A stretch of DNA of 64,000 bases from Eustoma russellianum (taxonomy: Eukaryota > Streptophyta > Magnoliopsida > Gentianales > Gentianaceae): the NCBI GenBank assembly GCA_036186865.1, contig AP025055.1, positions 3,720,943 through 3,784,942 of the forward strand. The letters run 5' to 3'. Position numbers and translations under genes: made by a program. Below the pieces are notes generated by a model. The model saw nothing but the letters and a program-made list of their open reading frames with translations. It was not told the DNA's origin and did not search any database. Within the stretch, counting starts at the first letter, position 1, and each line of letters starts with the position of its first letter. This document shows positions 21,215 through 32,141 of the stretch, piece after piece.

Positions 21215-21520
21215 AAATGAACCAAGCCGTTCGGTTGTTCGGCTCGTTTAGCTCGAGTTCAAGCTCGAGCTCGGCTCGGATGAAAGGTTAATGAACAGAA
21301 CTTGAACACCTTTTTTCTGTTCGAACGCGGTAAGTGGCACCGTTCGTTTAAGGTGTTCGGCTCATTAATGTTGTTCGTAAGTTAAACGAACCAAGCTTGG
21401 ACAATTTAATATGTTCGTTTAAATAAACGAACAAGCTCTACTCGTTTGCTAAGTTAAATGAACCGAGCTTGAACAACGCAATATTCGGCTCGTTCGGCTC
21501 GTTTACACCCCTATCCATAA
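21215..21520. repeat. Degenerate repeat rich in TTCGGCTCG / CGAACAAGCT
   Basis: GTTCGGCTCGTT words in both orientations, ending with CTCGTTTACACCCCTA. That end is a sequence often seen at ends of non-autonomous hAT-like repeats in plants. I cannot pair a clear left end, so the class is uncertain. Confidence 0.4.
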
Positions 21521-21561
21521 TCAATATCATAGAGATATCAGGTTTGTCTAAAGTAGCCTCA

Positions 21562-22170
21562 AGGCATAGTACAGTTGATACTCAGATTGAGATTTGCTTA
21601 AAGAGGTCAAGAGTTCGATTCTAGGGACACGCACAGTATGGTGTTCCTCTGCTGCTACGGCCTGGTTTGCGAGGGACACCTTGTATGGGTCACTGCGTAA
21701 GATATCACTCAATCTAGGAGGTCGCTGGGCTCCTGATTTGCATCCTTCACACATGCTCCTTGGGGCTGGGCGAGAGACACCTTGTGTGGGTCACTGCATA
21801 GGATATCATCCAATCTAGGAGGCCGTTGGGCTCCTGATTTGCATCTTCCACACATGCTCCTTGGGGCTGGGCGAGGGACACCTTGTGTCAGTCACTGCGT
21901 AGTATATCACTCAATCTAGGAGGCTGTTGGGCTCCTGAGTTGAATCCTCCACACATGCTCCTTGGGGCTGGGCGAGGGACACCTTGTGTCGGTCACTGCG
22001 TAGGATATCACTCAATCTAGGAGGCTGTTGGGCTCCTGATTTGCATCCTCCAAACATGCTCCTTGGGACTGGGCGATGGACACCTTGTGTGGGTCATTGT
22101 GCAGAATATCACCCAATCTAAGAGGCCGTTGAGCTCCTAATTTGCATCCTCTACACATGCTCTTTGGACT
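21562..22170 (+). mobile_element. tRNA-derived SINE, copy 2, with a five-fold tandem tail
   Basis: A-box-like CATAGTACAGTTGATACTCA (21565-21584) and B-box-like GAGTTCGATTC (21611-21621) start the SINE. A 101-bp part beginning GCGAGGGACACCTTG then repeats five times (starts at 21669, 21770, 21871, 21972 and 22073). The other copies have this part once. Confidence 0.75.
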
Positions 22171-22369
22171 GAGACGGTGTAGATGTCTAAAGTAAAAATA
22201 TCCTACAAGAGAAGTTCGGATTGTACATTTAATTTGGTCGGCCGTGGATCTTAAATTTGCAGTCCATGGTCGTTATTTGATGGCAATTTAATCCGGAGTT
22301 GTTTGCAGCAGCATAATTAATTTTGCTACCAAATCTCCTTATTCCTTTACTGATTTTCCGCCGATTAAC

Positions 22370-22503
22370 TTGTGTAATTTCAATTATTTTCAAAAATCCT
22401 GGGTCTTCAATTCCTTCTATACTATGGTGGCTATTGAACCTCCGCAATCAGTAATTAACCACTTGGAATCTTTATTTGCTAGATTCTTTTGGGGTTATAC
22501 ATC
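22370..22503 (+). mobile_element. LINE 1 fragment, left part
   Basis: The plus strand encodes FYTMVAIEPPQSVINHLESL then FARFFWG, the conserved region just after the reverse transcriptase of plant LINEs. It is cut by the copia 1 insertion and resumes at 27849. Confidence 0.7.
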
Positions 22504-23070
22504 GATCGCAAGCATATATTCTTCATCCCATTGCCTTTACAAACTATTATAACAATCCCCCACTTAGTTTGTAAAGCAACTTATGACATTTCATGCATTT
22601 AAGAAGTATCTTTCGATTTGAACCTCTTATTAGTATAATACTTCAAAGTTCTAACGAAATCATGATAGCTAAAAAGCCTTGAATCAGATTCCTATGTGCT
22701 AGAACCGGAAACATCATATACATGAAACCACACTCTCAATCGAAGTCCATTTAAACTGCACTTTATGGCATTGTGCTACCCCTAATATTCATGAACATTT
22801 CAAGATCATTGCTTGTCGAAGCGGCACCACTTCCTATGTTCATATAGGTGAAGATTAAGATAATTCCTCTTAATCCTCCATTAAGAGTGTTTTAACACTC
22901 ACCCTCCTTTAACACTAACATTCCAATTCTTTAAAGATCAATGTCATGCGGCTTGATTCTTTAAAGATCAATCATAGTGCTTTAATACCTCACTTTGTGA
23001 CTTGTTGTTACCCATTGAACCTTTGGCTAGCGGTATGCTAGACAAGGTTGGGTTTCTATCACAAGCGAAC

Positions 23071-26000
23071 TTATCCCATACGTCTCAATCCCATCCCTAA
23101 AGATGTACTTTGTACCAAGTCTTTTGATAGACTCTTAGTTAACGGATCCGCCAGGTTATTGCAGGATCTGACGTATGCAATGGCTATTACACCATCCATT
23201 ATTAATTGCCTTACATAATCATGCCTAAGGCTGACATGTCTAGATTTTCCGTTATAGATTTTACTATAAGCTCTAGACATCGTTGCTTGGCTATCACAGT
23301 GTAAAGAAATGGCTGGCATCGGTTGTGGCCATAACTCTATATCCAATAATAGATTTCTCAGCCATTTCGCTTCTTTACCTGCTGATCCCAATGCTATGAA
23401 TTCGGATTCCATAGTAGAATGAGTTATGCATGTCTGTTTATTTGAAGCCCAAGAAACAGCACCACCACCCAATGTAAATATCCAACCCGTAGTATACTTG
23501 TTATCACCAACACTAGTTATCCAACTAGCATCAGTATAACCTTCTAACACGGCTGGAAAATATTATAAAACAATCCGTAACTCATAGTCCTCTTCAAGTA
23601 CCCAAGTACTCGCTCGATTGCCTTCCAGTGGTCTAGGATTACTAGTATACCTTGATAATTTACACACCGCAAAGGCAATATCCGGTCTAGTGCAATGCAT
23701 AGCATACATTAAACTACCAATTGCACTAGCATATTCCAATTGTGCTACCGCTCTACCGGTATGTCCAGTCAACTTGTATGAGGCATCGAATGGTGTGTTT
23801 GCTTCTTTGATCTCCAAGTGTTTGAACTTATTCAACACTTTGTTTATGTAATGAGATTGATAAAGAGCAAAACCCCCACTATGTTTGGACACCTTTATCC
23901 CTAAGATAGTATCTACCTCACCCAAATCTTTCATTTGGAATTGTGAAGTTAAATACTTCTTAGTCTCGTTTACTCCTTCCATATTAGTACCGATAATGAG
24001 CATATCGTCTACGTACAAACAAATAATGACACCATATCTGTCTGTAAACTTGGAATATACACACTTATCTGCACCATTATGACGGAAACCATCCTTTAAA
24101 ATGGTAGTGTCAAACTTTTCATGCCATTGTTTTGGAGCTTGTTTCAATCCATACAATGACCTTATCAATTTGCACACTTTGTGCTCATTCCCCGGAAGTA
24201 CAAAACCTTCCGGTTGTTCCATATAGACCTCTTTGTCTAAATCACCATCGAGAAATGCAGTCTTAACATCCATTTGATGAATAACCAAGTTATTTATAGA
24301 CGCTAACGCTATCAATACTCTAATGGATGTTATCCTCGCAACTGGAGCATATGTATCAAAATAGTCTATCCCTTCTCGTTGTCTAAAGCCTTTGGCTACT
24401 AATCTAGCCTTGAAAGTTTGAAGTGAACCATCCATATTGTATTTTCTTCTAAATACCCATTTACATCCTATTGCTTTGGAACTTGGAGGCAAATCAGCGA
24501 GAATCCATGTATTGTTAGACAATAACGAATTCATCTCATCATCAATTGCTTCCATCCAAAATGATGCGTCTCTTGATTGCATTGTCTCCTTATAGGATTT
24601 TGGATCATCTTCCACGCTTAGTACAATAGGTATTTGATTAAATACCTTTCTCCTATTACCTTCAACTAAGAAAGTAATGGATTGCGAAGAAATGAAGTCC
24701 GGATGTAAATGCTTTTTCTTTCTAGTACGTTGACTTCTCCTAACCTCAGTTGGAGAATCTTGATTTTGATCATCAACACTAGAAGGGCCATTGGAGAAAT
24801 CTCCAACAATAGGTTCATTCAAATTCTCACTTGTTGAACCTTGATTTGAATCTGTTCTTAAGAATGTATTCTCAAGAAATTCAACATCCCTAGATTCAAC
24901 AACCACATTGGATTCTAAATCTAGAATCCTATATGCCATAGAGTTTTTGGCATATCCAATAAAGACACCTTTAAGAGCTCATGGCCCTAACTTAGTCCTC
25001 TTTGGATTCGGAACTCTATAATAGGCTAGACAACCCCAAACTCTAAGATAACTTAGATTTGGTTTTCGTTTCTTTCATAATTCGTATGGAAAAACCTTAA
25101 ACTTCTTAGAAGGAATTCTATTATGAATATGGCAAGCCGTTAACAAGGCTTCTCCCCACAAATTCTTTGACAAACCAGAGTTTATTAACATTGCATTTAG
25201 CATGTCAACTAAATTTCTATTCTTTCTTTCAGCCAAACCGTTTTGTTGGGGTGTGTATGGAGCACTTTTCTGGTGTATGATACCATTCTCCTCACAGAAT
25301 TGATTAAATTCAAGAGGAAAGTATTCACCACCACGATCACTTCTTAGAACTTTGATTTTCAATCCCGATTGATTTTCACCTTCAATTTTATAGACTTTGA
25401 ACATGTCAAAGGCTTCATCTTTATGCCTTAGTAAATATACATAAGTATATCTAGAGGCATCATCAATGAAAGTAATGAAATATCGATTGCCACCTCGGGT
25501 TAAAACACCATTCAATTCGCAAATATCCGAATGAACAAGTTCTAAGAGTTCAGTTTTCCGTTCTACTTTCGGAAACGGCTTCTTTGTCATCTTAGCTTGT
25601 ATGCATACTTCACATGTTCTTTCATTTTCATCTTTACAAGAAATTAAGGCATGCTTAGACATGAACTTAATAGTAGTATTACTAACATGTGCAAGTCTAT
25701 CATGCCACAATGAAAAGGAAGAATCAACAGAGTAAACAGAAACCGCGGAATTTTTATTGATACTCAATTTGAACATCCCGTCGCAAGAATAACCCTTGCC
25801 GACAAAGATACCATTCTTGGACAATATAATTTTGTCCCCCTCCATTACAATCTTGAATCCACTCTTACAAACAAGACTAGCAGAAACAAGATTCTTAGAA
25901 ATCTCGGGTACATGTAGTGCGTTGACTAATAACAACTTCTTACCAGAAGTAAAGTCTAACTATACACTACTTTTATCCAAGACTCTTGTGGTGCTGCGGT

Positions 26001-27015
26001 TTCCTATAAGAACCTGCTGGCTATCATCCACAACATGGTAGGTCTTGAATAGATCCTTGTTGTTGCATACGTGCACTGTTGCACCCGAATCGAACCACCA
26101 ATCTCTTGTGATTTCGTTCGTAGCCATATGAAGTTCCGTTACCATGCCAACATGCAATCCGGAGACCATTGCAACCAGTTGATCGATTCCAATGTCTACC
26201 ATATTCGCATTGTTGACATTCTGAGAATTACTGCCCTATTTTTGTTTCTTTCGAAACCAACAGTCCTTCTTCAAGTGTCCTTTCTTGCCACAATTATAGC
26301 ATCTCTTGCCTTTCTTGGATTCTGTCTTGTCAATGGATTCAGATACATCGGAGTTCTTTCTTTTGTTTCCAACTGAACTCCCTGATTTCCCTTTGACATA
26401 ATGCACTCTAGGTGCATCGTCAGAGACATGCCTCTTTACAAGACTCCTTGTCTCTTCTTCAATTCGCAAATGCTTTTAAAGTTGTTCAAAGGAAAAAGAT
26501 TCGGTTGAGTGCAGTAATTTTTTCCTGTAGTCATTCCAACTAGGGGGAAGCTTAGCAATGATCCCTCCTACTTGTAATGCCTCAGAAACTTCTACACCCA
26601 ACTCTTTCAGTTTGGACACAATGATCTGCAACTCGTGCACTTGGTCCATTCTTGAAATATTTTCAACCATCTTAAAATTAAAATACTTCATCACCTGGAA
26701 TTTGTCTGCGTCTTGTTTTCCATTGTTGTACTTGAACTCCAAGGCGTTCCATATCTCCTTCGGTGATGATGTTGCCGTGAACAGATCGTAGATACGATCT
26801 GACAAGTTGTTGAGGATATGCCCTCGGCAAAGCATGTTATCCTCATGTCTCTTCCTCCAAGCAGCCTTGAACTCCTTGGAGTCCTCTTCTTTTGGGGTTG
26901 GCAGATCCTTAAGATTTGGGTCGAGACAATACCCAATCTGAAGCGCAGTCAGGAGGAACAACATCTTGTCCTTCCAGCGGAGATAGTTTGTGCCATCGAA
27001 ACGATCAAGCTTCAT
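23071..27015 (-). pseudogene. gag-pol of copia 1, multiply broken
   Basis: From ATG 27015: gag (DGTNYLRWKDKM), a CCHC knuckle (CYNCGKKGHLKKDC near 26360), a protease site (WWFDSGATVHVC near 26100), GAG-pre-integrase and integrase core (HSDICELNG, RSDRGGEYFP, NGLAERKNR), reverse transcriptase (QMDVKTAFLDGDL, CLYVDDMLIIG near 24000), and RNase H (CDSQATMSRAYS) ending at 23071. In-frame stops occur near 26474, 26234, 25960 and 25073, and a frameshift near 23560-23600 separates reverse transcriptase from RNase H. The domain order protease-integrase-RT-RNase H is diagnostic for Ty1/copia. Non-functional. Confidence 0.9.
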
Positions 27016-27469
27016 GCTCTATTGGTTCAAGAATGTCTTTGAATCTATCTTCGAATATTCCTTACGATTGTTATGAAAATAAGGAAACAAGACAACAAAC
27101 AAGAGAAGAAATATGCGAAGAAGCTTGGCTTGAGGCGTGAGAATCACTTTCCGTAAGGAATATTTGCCCCCACTTGATGCTGCAGGGTTATAGGCAAACT
27201 TCTTCCTAGGATACAACAGCCAACAATCTCTAATCCTCAGCAAATAGGATTGAGAAGCTATGAACTTTCTGAAAAACAAGAGTGTGTTTGTGCGGGAAGA
27301 AGAATATGAAATGCTAGTTAATATATGTTGCAAGATCTGTCTTCTATTGGGTGTTAATAGCCTATTTATAGGCTCTTAAACTCCAAGAAGACGTTGGAGG
27401 TCGTTGCATGGTGATTGGGCATGTCTCTTGGTGCATAAGATGTGATTTTCCATGAAAAGTCACCTCTGT

Positions 27470-27740
27470 CAGGACATCGATCGATGTCTCACGGTAAGCT
27501 CCAATTCCATTCTGACCAACATCGATCTGTCACATCGATCGATCGAAGTGACTTCGATCGATCTATGTGATCGATCTATGTTGGACAGAAAGTTTCAACT
27601 TTGCACCCAGGACACATCGATCGATCGATGTGATCGATCTATGTGACATCGATCGATCGATGTCATCGATCTATGTGTGGCAGAATACTCAACTTCATTT
27701 TCAAGCCACATGGATCTATCCATTTGATACATAGATCGAT
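27470..27740. repeat. CATCGATCGATG-rich palindromic stretch in the copia 1 LTR
   Basis: CATCGATCGATGT, GATCGATCTATGT and similar words recur about a dozen times, many of them self-complementary. A TATAAATA on the minus strand lies downstream at 27363-27370, so the array would be upstream promoter DNA of the 5' LTR. Confidence 0.75.
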
Positions 27741-27848
27741 CCAAGTCATGAGTCAAGCTATTCTAGCTTATTCCAACACCATAGCACCTTCATCTTTGAT
27801 CACAAGCATATATTCTTCATCCCATTGCCTTTACAAACTATTATAACA

Positions 27849-28070
27849 TCTAGTACACTAGGAACGTTCTTTTACATCAATGGTTCGACGATTACATTGG
27901 TGTGCCTGGTCGAGAATTTGTTTCCCTTTTGAGCAAAATGGCTTAGGGAATCACCGGCTTCAGGATTAGGCAAATGTAATGAATATAAAATTATGGTGGC
28001 AGTTTAGAACGACCAGTACTTTTTTCTTTGAAGGCAAGAATACTAGAACTCGAGTTTTAAGGGTAGGGGA
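27849..28070 (+). mobile_element. LINE 1 fragment, right part
   Basis: About 27890-28000 encodes LHWCAWSRICFPFEQNGLGN then NIKLWWQFRT, the region that normally follows FFWG in plant LINEs. It is the continuation of 22370-22503 after the copia insertion. One in-frame stop is visible. Confidence 0.7.
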
Positions 28071-28236
28071 AATGCTACTAAGCCAACTTGAGTAAGGTCT
28101 TCCGCGAACGACCGGATTGAGACTCCATTTCTCTTGCGTAGTTTTGGAGAAGGATGGCTAGATGAAAGTTGGTGAAATTAGTTCAATTATGTATAACTAC
28201 AGTCTCGTTCTCAGGAATTGAAAATGGCGCCCCAAG

Positions 28237-28490
28237 CATAGTTCAGTTATGCTCGGGTTGGGATTTACTCCAAGAGGCCAAGAGTTCGAATTCAGGGACA
28301 CGCACAGTGTAGGTGTTCCTCTGCTGCTAGGCCGAAGGCCTGGTTTGTGGGAGACACTATGTGTGGGTAACTGCGTAAGATCTCACATAATCTAAGAGGC
28401 TGCTGGACTCTGATTTACATTCTCCACGCAGTTCCTTCGGGCTGAAACAGTAGGAACCCTGATGTAATAGATTTCACCTTTTGCTCCGGT
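28237..28490 (+). mobile_element. tRNA-derived SINE, copy 3
   Basis: A-box-like CATAGTTCAGTTATGCTCGG (28237-28256), B-box-like AGAGTTCGAATTC (28281-28293), a body with CCTCTGCTGCTAGGCC, and an end TTTCACCTTTTGCTCCGG. It is the most complete copy of the family in this window, with the tail unit present once. Confidence 0.75.
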
Positions 28491-29215
28491 AATTTAAAAT
28501 GACACGCCTTCCTATCTTTTGAAACCTTTCCCTGGGGACTAGGTAAGGAGGTCCTATATCCTCTAACCTTTTTTTTTAATCATGTGTTGAGGTTTTATTT
28601 TTTTTTAAGCAAAAGGAAGACGATACTTCCTTATAATTGAATACCTTCACTTAGCTTATGATAAAAGAATATCATGATTACATTTCTTAGAAAACTTGAG
28701 GGGAAAAAAAACAAAACTCTATAAATGGAAGACCAAGCAAACTGAATGTGTAGAAAGTTATGCAACACAAAAAGAGCTTGAAAAAAGAACCAAATAACTC
28801 TTTATATCCTTCATACATGGAGGCAACTTCATAACCTTAAATGTGAGCTCTTTCTTTTTTCCTTTTTTTCCGGCCGAATTCTTCTTCTTAGATTATGTAG
28901 CTTTTGTAGTTCTTCCTCCTTACATATTGTTGGAGAAAATTGAAGGAATTGAATTTGCCTAAGTTACAAACCTTGGTTAGCAACATACTTTGAGCTTAAT
29001 CATAATTAGTTTTCATCGACTACAAGTGGAAACTAATGAATCCTTAATTATCTACGTAACGAGTAGATAATTTTAGGTTTTGGAATCACTCAATTACGAT
29101 ACTGTGTGAATGAGAAATTAATACTCAAAGTATGAGTAAAATAAGTAGAAATCGGCTCGGCTCGGCTCGTGCTCGGGCTCCTGCTCGGATTGCGGGCTGC
29201 GGGTCGGTTCCTATC
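28491..29215. other. AT-rich spacer
   Basis: No coding or repeat structure recognised, apart from a short GGCTCGGCTCGGCTCG run near 29155-29175. Confidence 0.55.
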
Positions 29216-30019
29216 TTTTTGGAGAAATTTTATTCAAGGTTAAATTTCTCCTAAGTGGTTGTAACTTAACATTTGAAAAGCGGTTAAGGCTGCAATTTGA
29301 AAAACGCACAGACCTGATCGTGATCGGCTGCAGTTTAAACTGGCAGCGGTTTTTTAATCTGACGGTGGCAATCTCAAACCATCTGATCCGATGGCTATGG
29401 TTGAACTGGTAATTAATCACCCGACCTCGGTTGTTTCCCATAAATACCAGGCCGAGTATACCTCTGTGGTCATCAGTTTTCTCCCCTTCTTCTCTCCATA
29501 CCATCTTCTTCTCTGCATACCATCTTTTCCTCTGCATTTTTCCAAGTTGTCCGAGAAGTCAGAAACGCCCTACAGTGCCGCTCGTTTGAACTGTTATCCA
29601 TTGTATCCTGGAAGACGATTGCTATATCTGATTGGGCACAGTATACCAGAGCAATACATCTTAAGGACAGAGTCTTGGACTCATCTCGGTTTGTCTGCTC
29701 TGTTAGCGCAGCACTGCTGATATACAGTGCTGCTGTGCTGAGCTCGATTGGTCGGCTTTTCAGAAGTCCGCCAACCTGTCTAGGATGCCTTGAACTGACT
29801 TGCGCTAATTGGACCGATCCGGCCTGCCCTGAGCTCGGTAGATCAGTTGTTGCTTTATTTCACACGAATACACACTGTACAGTTTCGATTTTGTCTAACA
29901 AAGACGCATTGAACTGACTTACGCTGATTGGACCAATCTGACCCGCACTGAGCTCGGCAGGTCGGCTGTTGCTTTATTTCACACGAACACATCCGGTACA
30001 GTTTAGATCTTGTCTAACA
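29216..30019 (+). repeat. Old LTR remnant related to the copia 2 LTR
   Basis: Segments such as TTGTATCCTGG, GACGATTGCT, TGGGCACAGTATACC and TCTTAAGGACAGAGTC (about 29590-29690) match the reverse complement of the copia 2 LTR. A 119-120-bp unit (GAACTGACTTGCGCTAATTGG) is duplicated at 29792 and 29911. The end TTGTCTAACA resembles the family's TCTCCAACA. No target duplication or internal domain remains. Confidence 0.65.
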
Positions 30020-30831
30020 CATAACTTGTCAATGTTAAAATGGAATTAGTTCGCCGTCAGATCTTCTAGAATGCATATGCGGATAAGCGGAAGGCCCAAA
30101 CGAAGTTTTCAATGTTAGTCTCACTAGTTCCATCATCGTTTTTTGTGAAGAGCATTAAATCGTCCTTACTAATTAGTTCTCAAAATGCTCAGTGAGCGAA
30201 CCCAGCCAGTTGATGTGGAAACTTCTGGGTTAATTTAAGGCATCAAAATTGGAAGGAAGGGCCCTAAGACCTCACATCTTTTATCTGCCGATGACACGCT
30301 TTTTTGGGAAAGCTACCATCAGCAATGCAGAAAATTTCAAGAAGGTGCAGCTGAAGCTGTACTGCGTCTGACCAGTGGATTAATCTTGAAAAGTTGGCGA
30401 TAGCATTTAGTCCAAATCCGAAAAGTGAGGTGTTCCATCTCAGCTAGCTGGAAATCAAAGAAGTTGAGGGTCAATGCAAGTATTTGGACTCCCCACGGTG
30501 GTTAGAAGAAGTTTAAAAGACCTCTTTGCTAACATCAGGGATAAGGTCTGGAAAGATGCAGTGTTGGGATGAAAAATTTCTATCAAGAGCGGAATGGAGA
30601 AAATGATTAAATCAGTGTTGCAAGTCATCCCATCATACGTGATGTCATGTTTTAAAATCACAGAAATGTCATCGGGGAATTGCAAGCTATGAATTCCAGA
30701 ATTTTTGTGGAGAAATAAAAATGTAATGCGGTGAATTGGAAGAATTGGGACACAAATGTGTAGAATAAAAGAGGAAGTTGTTATGGGATCTAAAGATTTT
30801 CATGCTACCAATCTTGCTCTTTTGGGGAAGC
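30020..30831 (+). mobile_element. LINE 2, left part (reverse transcriptase region)
   Basis: Reading across frameshifts, the plus strand encodes a mutated FADD box (SADDTLF near 30290), KYLDSP, WDEKFLSRA then IKSVLQVIPSYVMSCFKI (about 30570-30660) and DFHATNLALLGK (ending at the copia 2 junction). These are landmark blocks of plant non-LTR retrotransposons. Homology is firm from about 30230; the part to the left is not identified. Bases 30827-30831 (GAAGC) are the left target duplication of copia 2. Confidence 0.8.
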
Positions 30832-31594
30832 TGTTGGAGACAATCAATCCTGTACCAAGACGCAGTCGTTCAATGTGTGCATATGAACAATACAAAAATA
30901 ATCAAACCCGGGTCTAGTCGAGGACTCTGTCCTTAAGACATATTGCTCCGGTATACTGTGCCCAACCGGTGTGAGCAATCGTCTCCCAGGATACAACGGG
31001 TACCTGTTCAGTTGAGCGGCACTGCGAACTTGAACTACTTCGAACCTTCGAATGTCCTGACTTCTTCCGGACGTGATGCAAGCCTCGAATGCTATGAATG
31101 CAGAATGCTATGAAATACTAGAGCAAGGTGTGTGAATAAATGCACACTTAGCCCTCTTTATATAAGGGAATCGGTTGGAGAACAAGGTACCGTGACCGTT
31201 GGATCAAAACCGAAGTTTGATTTAGGTCGTTAGATGAAAACCTCCTATCTAGATTAGGAAGGTTTAATCTCAGTCTTTGGATTGAAGATGGATTAGCAGG
31301 TTTAAACCTGGAGCGTTAGATGGAAACCACATTCGGTTGTGGTGGTTAGGACAGTTTAAATCTCGGCCGTTAGATTAAAGCTGCCTTCCCTACCACCGTT
31401 AGATCAAACCAGATTGATCTTATCTTATATCGAAGGATACCGTTTGAATCAGATTTAAACAACCGTTCAATTTAAACCATAATCGAACGCCTTATCAAAC
31501 TTAACCGCGTTTTGTTTAAACGTAACCGTGCAACCGCGTTTTCCATCAACTTTGAGAATTAATTTCTCATTCACCCATTTCAATTTCTCCAACA
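30832..31594 (-). repeat. 3' LTR of copia 2
   Basis: TGTTGGAGA at one end and TCTCCAACA at the other; 763 bp, the same length as the other LTR. A TATA-like TTATATAAAG on minus is near 31155-31165. Confidence 0.93.
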
Positions 31595-32141
31595 ATCCCC
31601 ACATGAATGGAAATTAATGCAAATGCATATGCAGACTCTATGTAGAAGTCAGACAAGAAAATATTGCATCAGAAGAGGTAGCTTCTGGCTTTGAACCTTT
31701 CATAGTGATGTACCATCGGATTCACTCGGCTAAACAGTGACTTGATGTCTTGAACTAGCCAGCCTTTGTTGTGAACCAAAACAACGATACTCACACAATA
31801 TTTTCTTTAACACCCTTTTGGTTCTCATGGTTGTGTTCGTTTTGGCCATGAACAACCTGGTTTCAGAAAGTGTTTTAGAGAAATCTTGCTTCTTAGACTT
31901 TCTCATAGAAGTGGCCCCACTTCACACTTACATAGGTGATTCCTATCAAGAGTATTCTGCCATACTCCACTTGACGTATCAAGATATAGGACATCATTAA
32001 AAGCTTTAGCTTACCCTAAACATTCTCTGCAGACAGCACTTTTATGTGACGGAATGAGTAAGTGCTCACTGAAGCTTCGTAACTTAGTTGTCCCATTGAA
32101 CCAAGATTCTGGGATCTCCAGTCAACAAGGTTGGGTTACCG
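31595..32141 (-). other. 3' untranslated part of copia 2
   Basis: Between the end of RNase H and the polypurine tract. No further gene recognised. Confidence 0.6.

Larger units (their letters stand above)
22504..27848 (-). mobile_element. Ty1/copia element 1, decayed, 3' LTR truncated
   Basis: Read on the minus strand. A 51-bp segment ending the left side (22504-22554) matches the right end (27798-27848), both ending in TTTACAAACTATTATAACA, so the left copy is a truncated 3' LTR. A polypurine tract (AAGTGGGGGAT on minus) abuts it at 22555-22565. LINE coding sequence flanks both sides, so it inserted into LINE 1. No target duplication is visible because the left LTR end is lost. Confidence 0.85.

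Noticed and set aside
29211..30024. Target duplication around the old LTR remnant
   Set aside because: CTATC on the left and CATAA on the right do not match, so a clean solo LTR cannot be claimed.
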